A stretch of DNA of 64,000 nt, taken from contig JAIXMR010000059.1 in assembly GCA_025677835.1 (NCBI GenBank), positions 1 through 64,000 of the forward strand, in the 5' to 3' direction. Position 1 is the first letter of the stretch. Each line of letters begins with the position of its first letter. The DNA is from Sporodiniella umbellata (Eukaryota > Mucoromycota > Mucoromycetes > Mucorales > Rhizopodaceae). Both the position numbers and the translations under genes were made by a program. Under the pieces are notes generated by a model, which saw nothing but the letters and a program-made list of their open reading frames with translations, was not told the DNA's origin and ran no database searches. Of the stretch, positions 23,859 through 33,009 are shown piece after piece.

Positions 23859-26401
23859 CTAGTCCACTAGACAAAAAGAAAAAATAGCCTCCATATCTTC
23901 TACAGTTCTAGGTAGTATGGAATTAGGTTCTTCATATCCGTTACATGGGTCCTGTACTGCTTTGCTAATGTCGGTATAGGCTTCTAACAACAGTTTGACA
24001 GCTTTTGACTGAACCTGCTGATAGTGTTGTGCCGAAGACAGTTTTTGCAAGTGCGGAGATATATCCGCACTCAAAATAACCAGTGATGAATCAAGCTTAG
24101 ACAATGCATTTGTAAGCGATATGGCATCCATTTCAGGTAAAGACGACAGAGGTACCTATAGAAAGGTCAATCAATACAACCGTAATGAAGAATTTTCAAG
24201 TTACGCTTTACATCCGAGCTTTTGCTAGCCAAAGTTTCTTTTATTTTTGTCAATTTTGCTTGATTCAATAGTATATCATACTAATAAAAAAAAAAGTTAG
24301 TGGTTTAAACATGTGATGTTGATCAAACCTCTTCAAATGCAATTTCATTTAAAAAATCGCTTAAACGAGACGCAACGTTTTTTCTTTTGGATTCAGTAAA
24401 CGAATAAGGAGAGAGAATGTTCTGTTTGGACAAGCATTTAGCACAACTAAAGACAAATCAAAGCATGTAGGTTTAAAAAAATTACCAAGATATGGTTCAG
24501 ACAGTTGACTAAATATATGCTTTGATCTATTTTGCTTAGAGTTGACACTGATAGCTCACAAGTGTGTAATAATGGCTCTATTATGGCATCTAAAATTTCG
24601 GAAAAATTGAATTCTGGAAGGTTTTCTGTGTTGTTTGTTGCCACAATCAGAGATGAGTCATAGGATGCTAGTATTTCTTTCTAAAAAAAAAAAAAAGGAA
24701 CTTTTGATTGAGTAAAATTTCAATGGATATGTACTCATTGTATCTCACCATTTGGGATGTCATATCTCTTATTTTTGGTGTAATAGAAAGATCACGTCCG
24801 GGAACCTATTGTTTCTTTCTAAATACGCTGACTGACATTGAATATATTTTACCTCGCTCAATTCTTTTATTCCCTCAGCCTGAGCGCTCAGAGTGTTAAA
24901 AAAATGTTTGTAAGCCATTTCAGTCATTCTAAAGTTGCGCATGATGCAGTTATTAGATGAATTTTCTACACATAAATCTGTTTTACTCGTATAAAACCCT
25001 TTCGAGTCCAGCGTTTTTTTGCATCAATCTGCTCAAAGTCACCGAATAAAACTGAACCAGATTTGCTATTTTGTATGATGTGAGGGCTCCAGGCTGAAGT
25101 AAAAGTACTTGCTCAATTCTAGATTTTAGTGGTCGAGAGGTTCCTTCCATAGCACAATTCAGAACTTCATCTACAGTATCTGACACATTTATATTTAAAC
25201 CTGCTATGTCTTGATACTTGTCATCGCTTTTCCGAAACAGACTTTCCAGCATTTCTTTCTCTCCAGCACACGCTTGATGTATCCAGGCAAGCATATCACC
25301 TACATATCGAAGAGGATCAGGTGCTTGGAGTTCTATTGGCCGAGGTGTTCCTCCAGGACCTCCTCTAGTCAATGCATTTAAGAAAGCATGTGCTACTGCT
25401 TCATGTCTTGCAGAGGCTAATTCGTCTAGAATTGTTCTAAAAAAAAGTTTAGAAAAAGTTAGATATCTGTAATGCCTTACTGGAATAGTACTGGTCGATA
25501 CATCAAAGCGCGTAATGATTTGGTCATAAGTATGCTCACATCAATACTATCGCCACCAAACGCTAGCCTACTTTCATTTTGGGTCCACTTGTATAGTTTT
25601 TCGTATGCAGTTTCTTGATATTGTGACATTGAGTTCATTATTTCTCGACTAAAAAGCGATTTATACCTCTAATCTGTGTTTTATAAACATCAATTTACCC
25701 AGCTTTTTGATTCGTTGTAGTAAGTAGCAACTGGCAATCATTGTGAATTTGTTGAAGATGACTCAACGCTTCAAAAAACTCATTGTTAATGGGCCCTACG
25801 TATGTACTCAGAAGTTTGATTTCCTTATCGTTAAGCGTGAATTTTTCTAAAAATTTAGCAGCAATAGTAATTTGATTTAAGCATGCGGAGCTACAACACA
25901 AATGTATCAATCCAATTGTTGCCTTTTCTCTTTTTTTTTTTTTTTTTTACCTCTGTTCTTGCATAAGGTTGGCACGCTCAAGCATTTCTCTTGACTCTGA
26001 GTGGCTGTCTGATATATTTTCTTTCATATCTTTGCAAACATTTTTCATCTTTTTTGTTTGACTTTCGAGTTTTTCAAATTGCTAAAGTTTATACAATTAT
26101 GCTCTATACTTTTCTTTCCTTTTTGCTGCTTTACCAGAATAACTTTTTCGAAAGCTTGAAGAAAATTTTTGTTGGTTTCTATTTCCTTCTTTTCAATCGT
26201 TCCGCGCAAGTTGCGCTTCAAATTGGAATCATCTAGAGCTGAAATGTCAGAGAGAGAGGACAAGGCAGCCTTAACTCTAGCATCGTCAGCTGCAGATGAG
26301 TTGAGGATTTTGTTCAATTTTAATGCGAGCGATTTATTCGGTTTGTTTGAAATAGATAAAGTGGGTGGTTCCTCAGTAATGGGCGATCGCTGTAACTCCA
26401 T
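23859..26401 (-). CDS. COG6: Conserved oligomeric Golgi complex subunit 6
   Basis: Lobe B subunit of the COG tether for intra-Golgi retrograde vesicles. Eleven exons in coding order: 26401-26135, 26081-25951, 25890-25699, 25648-25481, 25436-24987, 24928-24853, 24805-24749, 24680-24486, 24421-24329, 24280-24212 and 24155-23859; 1,995 nt, 664 aa, typical length. The N-terminal region shows the Cog6 pattern LALKLNKILNSS...SLSDISALDD...NLRGTIEKKEIETNKNFL, followed by coiled-coil heptads. The family's best-conserved block, ALTRGGPGGTPRPIEL plus DPLRYVGDMLAWIHQA, lies about residues 270-310. The acceptor of exon 9 was set at 24421 (CCAAACAG), because the nearer AG gives an in-frame stop. Intron 2 contains a poly(T/A) run. 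Confidence 0.94.
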
Positions 26402-27040
26402 TGTTTAAAATAAGTCGCTTTGACAAAAAAAGTACCTTTTTTCTTTTTTTTTTTCTCCTCGCAATGTCCGCCATTTGAACAGTTTTGCCCAATAAAAATT
26501 GTCGGTAGGCTGTATAAACACAACAACACAAATATTGATATAAACACATCAGTTGAGATTTAGGCAAAGAAAACCAAATATCTGAGATAAACAGGTTCCT
26601 TTAGTTTTAAAAGAGAATTCAGGTAATTGTAAGGATTTTGGTTATTGTGTAAGACAAAGCTATACAAAATATATAAGGTGATGGAAACACAAAAAAGGCG
26701 ATTGCTTTAAAAGACCTAAAGACATTTCATGCCTTTACAAAACGATGCTTATCATATATTAGAGAAGCAAACACCCTCTCTTCAATACTCAAAAGGCATT
26801 TTCTAAAGACAAACATACATGAATTTTTTATTAAAATCCAAAGTTGTTGCACCCAAAATTGAATGCCTCTTCAAAGTTGTTTGGTATTGAGAAGCGATGA
26901 ATATTATTTTGTATTAAATAAAGAATAGTATTGTAGATTTGGGTTATTGCTGGAAACTGAATGTGTAAAATAATAATAAAAATAAGGATATCTAGTCATA
27001 GATATAAAAATCGAACTAAAAATAAGGATCCGTTAAAAAT
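26402..27040. other. AT-rich intergenic region upstream of COG6
   Basis: COG6 promoter followed by AT-rich DNA with no recognised gene; leads into the repeats starting at 27041. Confidence 0.5.
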
Positions 27041-27720
27041 GACCACCAGATCTTGTAGAGTAGATCAAACTATATAGTAAAATAAATAAAATTAAAGCAA
27101 AAAAGGAATTCACAGAGAAGGATAAATTCAACTCCTAGGGATCAAAATAAAATAAAATATAAAGAAGGGCATTCAGTGACAAGTGTTTGTATGAATGTTT
27201 ATAAACTTTATAATTATTTATATAGCTGTTTGATAAGTTATTTGATGACTATTGTTTTTGGGTTTTTATACATTTTCTGGCTTTCTGTATTTTGTAATGA
27301 TATTCTTTTTATAGTTAGTTTGACATGTCAAAGATGTAGTTATTATAGATCTCCAACATGTTGTAGATGTCGTTGGTATGACCCATAAAATTTTCTTTTT
27401 AGTCAATGTTGACTACTTCGCCATTCTCGTCTATAACACTGTTATTTCGTTGGTTTGGAGAAGCTTGTAGATAAAAGTAAAATAAAAGTAAAGGTTATCT
27501 GCTTGTAGATAAAGTAATTCTTGAATAAAAGCAGCAGAAATAAGTAGTATTTGTAGTGACCACCAGATCTTATAAAGTAGATCAAACTAAAGTAAAATAA
27601 AGTAAAATAAAATAAAGTAAAAAAGGGGTTACAAAGAAGGAATTATACGTCTTCTAGGGATCTATATTCAGTGATTCTTGTTATATGAATATTTATATCA
27701 ACTATCTTTATGATAAATTT
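27041..27720 (+). repeat. Pair of diverged direct repeats about 516 bp apart
   Basis: Copy 1 starts at 27041 and copy 2 at 27557 with the same 13 bp GACCACCAGATCT. Both continue with TAGATCAAACTA, AAATAAA-rich DNA, a GAGAAGGA/AAAGAAGGA block, CTCCTAGGGATC/TTCTAGGGATC, ATTCAGTGA and ATGAATGTTTATA/ATGAATATTTATA. Each copy is about 160 bp. No coding capacity; looks like a non-autonomous element or old tandem duplication. Confidence 0.75.
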
Positions 27721-27846
27721 AATAGTATTTATTGATAAAGATATGTATTTAAGATAATGTTATAGGTGATATTTGATGATTGTATTGATATTAAAAAACA
27801 TTGAGGTTTATATAGTTTTCCTCAGTTATAGTGTTCTGGGTGATAA

Positions 27847-27940
27847 AAGTGTTGTGGTGTTACTGGTGTTAGGTGCGTTAGGTGTATTAGGGTGTTAGGT
27901 GTATTGGTGCGTTAGGTGTGTTAGGGGTGACACAATGTCA
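27847..27940 (+). repeat. GTGTTAG-type minisatellite ending in a short perfect hairpin
   Basis: About eight loosely repeated 7-10 bp units of the form GTG(CG/TA/TG)TTAG (27851-27930), followed by GGTGACACAATGTCACC, a 7-bp perfect inverted repeat with a 3-nt loop. The units resemble the TTAGGG telomere motif but are not exact. The arrangement also resembles subterminal repeats beside a transposon end. It lies just downstream of the 61-codon gene. Confidence 0.7.
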
Positions 27941-27959
27941 CCATGAACAAAAATAGATT

Positions 27960-28374
27960 TTACCATACAGAATTTAACACTTCACCTTGTACAGGAGAGC
28001 ACGTTGTTAGATCCTCAGTAAGATCAATAAAAGGAATGTCGTTATTCGCGACAACACTACAACTATCCCCTATCTGCAAGGAAAAAGAAAAATAGTTTTA
28101 TAAGACTGTATCAGATTTTATAAACAGTTTCTCAACATCGGTATAGCGTCCGAGGAGGCTACAACCTTTCAGCCAGGGATAACTTGTGTTTCATCATCAT
28201 GTCAGTCTAACGAAATAGTTTTCGTCTACGCAGTAAGCTTTCACACCTCGAGTGTGCGACCAATTTTGTTAACTTGTGCCGCACAGAGTTCAAGGCGGAT
28301 AAAGTCACTGGGTTTTCAAATCCCGACTGTTATATATACCCATTTAAATTCACGTGATTGTACGGACCGGACAT
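27960..28374 (-). CDS. Small protein (61 aa), snoRNA host gene; function unknown
   Basis: Built by hand because its exons are too short to stand out alone. Exons in coding order: 28374-28364, 28307-28247 and 28073-27960 (186 nt). The product starts MSGPDFIRLELCAAQVNKIG, continues RTLEIGDSCSVVANNDIPF, then IDLTEDLTTCSPVQGEVLNS, and ends VW. Balanced composition and the match of phases across both introns support it. Intron 1 (28308-28363, 56 nt) uses a weak donor GTACAA; an alternative GTATAT donor would leave a 32-nt intron and add eight residues. Intron 2 (28074-28246, 173 nt) is unusually long here and encloses a box C/D snoRNA in the same orientation. I do not recognise the family. Confidence 0.6.
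28103..28208 (-). ncRNA. Intronic box C/D snoRNA, predicted snR38 equivalent (LSU Gm2815-type guide)
   Basis: On the minus strand a 6-bp terminal stem AGACTG/CAGTCT (28208-28203 with 28108-28103) flanks a C box ATGATGA (within 28191-28200) and a D box CTGA (28114-28111). Inside are a D' box CTGA (28172-28169) and a C'-like TGTTGA (28137-28132). Immediately upstream of D', the guide AGTTATCCCTG is complementary to CAGGGATAACT, a universally conserved LSU rRNA stretch at the peptidyl-transferase centre. The D'+5 rule places methylation on the middle G of that GGG, equivalent to yeast G2815 (E. coli G2446), the site yeast assigns to snR38, also an intronic snoRNA. The second guide has no target I can name. 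Confidence 0.8.
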
Positions 28375-28893
28375 TGTGTGCCTTAGATTTGTATTCAGCT
28401 AAAAAATATGAACGTCTGAATTTAGCACACCATATTTAGTTCAATATAATAGGCTAAAAACACCGATCATGTTCTGACTTGCCTCCAAATACGCTTGGAA
28501 TAACTCAATTGAAGAAATAATGAATTACACATGAGAAGACATCGCAACTTATACGAAATGTGTGCAGTTTTTAGTTGTTTTTTTTTCTTTTTGAAAATAT
28601 GTTCTTGATTGTCGGCTCAATTTAAGTACAATACATCTGCCGCAATTCATTTAGAAAGCTAGAATCTACATCATTAGCTACATTTAAGAACAATTATTTA
28701 TCACAATCTAAGATGTTTCTCCTTGGCCAGCAACTTTGATACATTTAGTCTCAAGTTACTTTTCCGATAGTTTTTTGCTACTAAAATAAGACATGTAATG
28801 GTGTTTCCCTTATATTTGAATTAACAATATATTTAAACGAGATGACCTTTGTTGAAATTTAGATTATGCGAGACGTTTCCCATAAGTAAACCT
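28375..28893. other. Intergenic region upstream of the snoRNA host gene
   Basis: Holds the promoter of the host gene; no other gene seen. AT-rich with a poly(T) run near 28578. Confidence 0.4.
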
Positions 28894-29358
28894 GACATCT
28901 TGAAGTGTACATTAAGTATGGAAGTAATTCCGCATTCTCTAATCGGTCGTAACTGTGAAATCAGGCAAAAAAAAGACAAGTTTAACGAGACTGAATAAAG
29001 ATGATTTTTATTTGGTTTGGGATATCGAGTGTATTTATACTGTTTGAGAAATAGAACTGGATCTTTACCTTAGTCATTCTTAATAGCTAAAAGTGGACTG
29101 ATTTTGTCAATCTGATGGAAAAGTTCTTACATTATTAATTAGCTTGTAGAGCTTCGGTAATGTCCTATTGTGTCTCGATCTAGTCGTACTAGTTTAAGAG
29201 ATACTTGGTTAGGAGTGTAAGCCGTCTGTGCTGTAAATCTTATGTTGCCATTTCTTATTATGGGTTGTTGACTAGTTTAGGTAAGTAATACATGTAGTTA
29301 CGACCGATTAGAGAATATGAGGGATTGCCTCCATACTTGATGTGCACTTCTAGATGTT
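28894..29358. repeat. Inverted repeat pair of about 60 bp
   Basis: The segment 28894-28953 and the reverse complement of 29296-29358 align throughout: ACATCTTGAAGTG/ACATCTAGAAGTG, AAGTATGGA and CATTCTCTAATCGGTCGTAA/TATTCTCTAATCGGTCGTAA. The two arms are separated by about 340 bp that contains the left arm of the larger inverted repeat. Confidence 0.75.
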
Positions 29359-29925
29359 AGACCTTCTTATATGTAACTCATTATTCTTCAGTTAAATTAT
29401 TCAAAGTGTATTCTCAAGTAAGTCAGGATACGATAGTAAATACATATACCACTTACCTTACTTAGTCAACTACTTATATTAATACATGTTCCTATAGAGA
29501 AACGTCCCATATTATATACTTGAAATGCTATGAATTCTCATGTCTTAGATAGATTGTGACATTCTAATAGATGTGGCACATTTAAAAACAAAAAAGCATT
29601 TCAGTTATACCCAACTTTTAAAAAGTGACAGGAAACCAAGTATTTTGAAGTGGCTGAACAAACGCTTTTCTCTGATAACATTGGTTTGTTTATAAAGATG
29701 TTGTTTTTTTCTAAATTTTATTTACATGGTATAATCCAGAGTATCTCTCCAAAAGTGCCACAACTAACTAACAAAGAGAAGACATCCTCATCAGATTAAT
29801 AGGGGTAATTCGCTTTTAGCTATAAAGAACGATTACGATAAAGGTTTGAATCTTTTTCTCAAATAGTATAAATAAACTTGATGTTGATACCCAAATAAAA
29901 ACATCTTTATTCAGTCTCGTTTAAC
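28981..29925. repeat. Long, diverged terminal inverted repeats of about 140 bp (possible MITE-like element)
   Basis: Reading inward from both ends gives TTTAACGAGACTGAATAAAG on the plus strand from 28981 and GTTAAACGAGACTGAATAAA on the minus strand from about 29926. The arms then share a T-rich stretch, TATTTATACT(G/A)TTTGAGAAA, TAATAGCTAAAAG/TATAGCTAAAAG and CAATCTGATG/TAATCTGATG. The element is about 945 bp with no coding capacity. The right end is only about 33 bp from the REX4 stop codon. Confidence 0.75.
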
Positions 29926-29957
29926 TCCTCTTTTTCTGGCCTGGTTTATCAACGCTA

Positions 29958-31140
29958 TCAGCTTTCATCGATGCTCTTTAGTTTCTTCATGAAAAGCCCA
30001 CTTCGAGTGCCAATCGACTTTTCCCATTCAATTTTTACGTTTTTGTATAGTTCAATAGTGAATTGAGCATCTTCTACCTAAAGATAGAAAATTACAAGTA
30101 AAGATCATGATTTCTTGCATTTTTCTTGAAAATAAAAGACTTACAGAGGAGTGACTTCCCGATTGAATAGAAATACCCAGCACTTCTTTTACCAACATTT
30201 TTAAACCGGGAGTTTTTCCTTTTGCCATTTTTCTAAAAGGTTTGTAGCGAGATGTATCACGTATCAAAAGGGCAGGGTGATCCAACATTAGCACTTTCAA
30301 GTCGTTGTATACAGCATGCCCCACCAAAATACGGTTTTTAATAAGAGCGGCTACTTTTTCTTGTGTTTCTCTAAATGTAATAGCTAAAAAAAAATGAGTC
30401 GCATTACAATGTTGTTTTTTTAAAAACATGATCTGTACCCTCATCGCCTTCCAAATGTTCTCGTTGGATACCGCTTACGTGCGTACGATAGTCTGTGACT
30501 TTCTCAAGAGGTTTAACATATACATCTAACAACACAGCACCGTTAAAGTTGACAATAGATACTCTAGCCAGTGCGGAATCTACTCCTCCTGGACCAACAC
30601 CCACCATTTCACAATCAATGGCTACAAATTTGCCTAACCTTTTTGAGAAAGACATTAACAATTAAGTGGGTGTTGTAGTTTCTTACTTGGAGTCTGAGGC
30701 ATTCATTTTTTTAACAAGTGCTTCCTTATCAACCACCTTTTTAGTTTTTGCTCCATACACGCTTTGAAGTACATCGTCTTCAATATCGTCTCCAAACCAA
30801 AGGTCATTCTTTTTGGGTATCTCAGGCTCTCTTTTAATCTCTTTTTTTAATGCCTTTATGGTTCTATATATAAAATGAATATGAGGAAAAGGTTTTCTGC
30901 TTATTAAGAAGACATTGATTTTACTCTATTTTTTGTTTCTTGTTTCCTTTGTAGTTTGGACTGACATGAAGATCGCTGGTCTTTCTTTTTTTGTTCTCTT
31001 CGTCTTTAGGTGGAATGGTCTATAGATTAAATAAGGTTTTAGATATTAAAGCACCCGGATCTTGTATGCTACTTTACAGACAGTATTTTTTTCCAGTTTG
31101 AAGAAGGGGCAACCTTCACTTGCTTTTTTCCTTTTACCAT
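29958..31140 (-). CDS. REX4: RNA exonuclease 4 (Rex4, DEDDh 3'-5' exonuclease)
   Basis: Nucleolar 3'-5' exonuclease involved in pre-rRNA processing. Exons in coding order: 31140-31078, 31019-30925, 30863-30687, 30638-30439, 30383-30145 and 30077-29958, giving 297 aa, the normal size. A Lys-rich N-terminus ([18 protein letters not shown] and further KK motifs) fits nucleolar targeting. Catalytic motifs are Exo[16 protein letters not shown] (Asp, Glu), Exo[17 protein letters not shown] (Asp) and ExoIII with His and Asp in [29 protein letters not shown] is also family-typical. Divergent from the GH15 gene; the two start codons are 168 bp apart. Confidence 0.95.
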
Positions 31141-31308
31141 TGTACGAAGTAAAAAAGTAAAATGCAGCAATAGGTGGTGGCTTGTTGCTACTCTGGCCCT
31201 TTTTATATTCCGCTACAAAAACTCAGTAAACAATCATGCAGTGAAACTCTCAGTAACTCAAAAACAACTCTCGAGTTTTTTTTTTTTGCTTTCTTTTTAT
31301 TGACCAAA

Positions 31309-32777
31309 ATGCTTATAGGATACTTTTTGGTTATTACAGCTACTTTTACTTTCTATCAAGCTGTTCAAAGATCTCATATTTTTGACTTCAAGTTCGAACA
31401 AAAAAATGAGCTCGACAAATGGATACTCTGGCAAAGGCGTCTTAGCTTCAACGAGATTTTGAAAAACATTAACCCACCAGGTACTTCGCGCGGTTTTCTT
31501 GCAGCATCTCTCTCAACGTCAAATCCAAACTATTTTTACACTTGGACTCGAGACGCATCTTTAGTAATACAGACCATTCATTCTCTACCAGATACGAAAG
31601 ACTCTCTGCTAAAAGACTATGCTGACTTCCAGATTAAGTCTCAAGAGACGCCAACTGTGTGTAACTGTTTAGGCGAACCAAAGTTCAATCCAGATGGCTC
31701 GGCTTTCTCAGGTGATTGGAGCAGACCTCAGAATGACGGACCTGCCGAAAGGGCAATTACGTTCATGAGCATTATTGATAAAATTAAGATAAAGCATACG
31801 AGCTACGTTGAAAATACAATGCTACCAGCTCTCGAAAAAGACCTTAATTATATCATACAAGTGTGGGATCAACCTTGTTTTGACCTTTGGGAAGAGGTTG
31901 ATGGCGTTCATTTTTACACATTGATGGCAATGCGCAAATCTCTTTTAGACGGCTATAAATATATCAACAAAAAAGAGTACTACTATACTGCTAATGATAT
32001 CCAGCAAAAATTGGAAAGTTTTTGGTCGCCAAAGGATAACTACATCAAAGTTACACAGAATAAAAAGAAAGGTGTTAGTAAGCCCTCAGGTTTAGATGTG
32101 TCCGTTTTATTAGCTGCAAACAAATTCTCTTACATCAGTGATGGTGAATACAAAAAAAAAAAAAAAAACATGTGTAATAAACAAAAACTGAAATCGTACT
32201 ATATAGGGTTTTTTTCGCCAGCTTCTGATAAAGTAAATTGATTTTTTATTTTCATTTTTGTAGCTGAACTTTCTCTTACTCATAGATTCTTGCTACTGCA
32301 GCGGCACTGAGAAAGTCTTTTATCAAAGCTTACCCCATCAATAGTAATATACAACAGCATCTAGAAGTATCCATTGGAAGGTATCCTGAGGACATATATG
32401 ATGGGTATGACATGAGTCAGGGGAATCCATGGTTCTTAGCAACGGCCGCTTATGCCGAACTCTACTACCGTGCAATTCAAGAGTGGAAACAGAACGGTAT
32501 TACAATAAATTCTGTAAACGCTCTATTCTTTGAAGACATAACTCATATCAGTCATGGACACTACGCCGCCAACAGTGACTTAATGCAAGAAATTATGCTT
32601 AACGTTTCCTTAGTGGCCGATAAATTCTTGTATACAGTCAAGTACCATCAGCAGGCGAATGGGTCCATTTCAGAGCAATTTAACCGTAATACTGGCTATA
32701 TGCAAGGAGCTAGAGACTTAACCTGGTCTCATGCAGCAATTATTTCAGCTGCTGAAGCTAGAGACGCTTTTAATTGA
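31309..32777 (+). CDS. Glucoamylase (glycoside hydrolase family 15), catalytic domain only
   Basis: Glucan 1,4-alpha-glucosidase releasing glucose from non-reducing ends of starch or glycogen. Exons 31309-32143, 32207-32232 (26 nt) and 32286-32777 give 450 aa. The hydrophobic N-terminus ([20 protein letters not shown]) is a likely signal peptide. GH15 hallmarks are [49 protein letters not shown] with the acid Glu at about 195, [16 protein letters not shown] and [14 protein letters not shown] with the second catalytic Glu at about 417. Unlike Rhizopus glucoamylase there is no CBM21 starch-binding domain. An upstream in-frame stretch from 31174 is low-complexity and not used. Intron 1 (63 nt) is stop-free and in frame, so retention would add a Lys-rich loop. 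Confidence 0.92.
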
Positions 32778-33009
32778 TCTACTTCTGAGAATCAAGTTTT
32801 TCAAAGCAATAAAACACTAGTTTTATTATGCGTAAATACATACAGTATCAACATGCAAAACTGGCTTGAGTTCACGTGTTTACTCTGTTGTGTTCATGAG
32901 CAAGTTTTTCTTTAAAACAATTCACATATGCATCAATGTCTGTAAACGTCTACACTTTACCTCTTGAATTTACGATTTTGTTTTATTTTGAGTAAAAAGA
33001 AGGAAAATT

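Noticed and set aside
28130..28240. U3 snoRNA, because of the GATGATGA-like box
   Set aside because: Lacks the U3 5' domain and box A; complete C/D/D' set, terminal stem and intron location fit an ordinary C/D guide.
28261..28330. tRNA-like B box (GTTTTCAAATCCC)
   Set aside because: No matching A box, anticodon stem or acceptor stem; the segment overlaps exon 2 and intron 1 of the small host gene. No tRNA was found in the window.
31174..31308. Upstream extension of the glucoamylase frame
   Set aside because: Encodes Ser/Phe-rich noise and would destroy the signal peptide; first good ATG is 31309.
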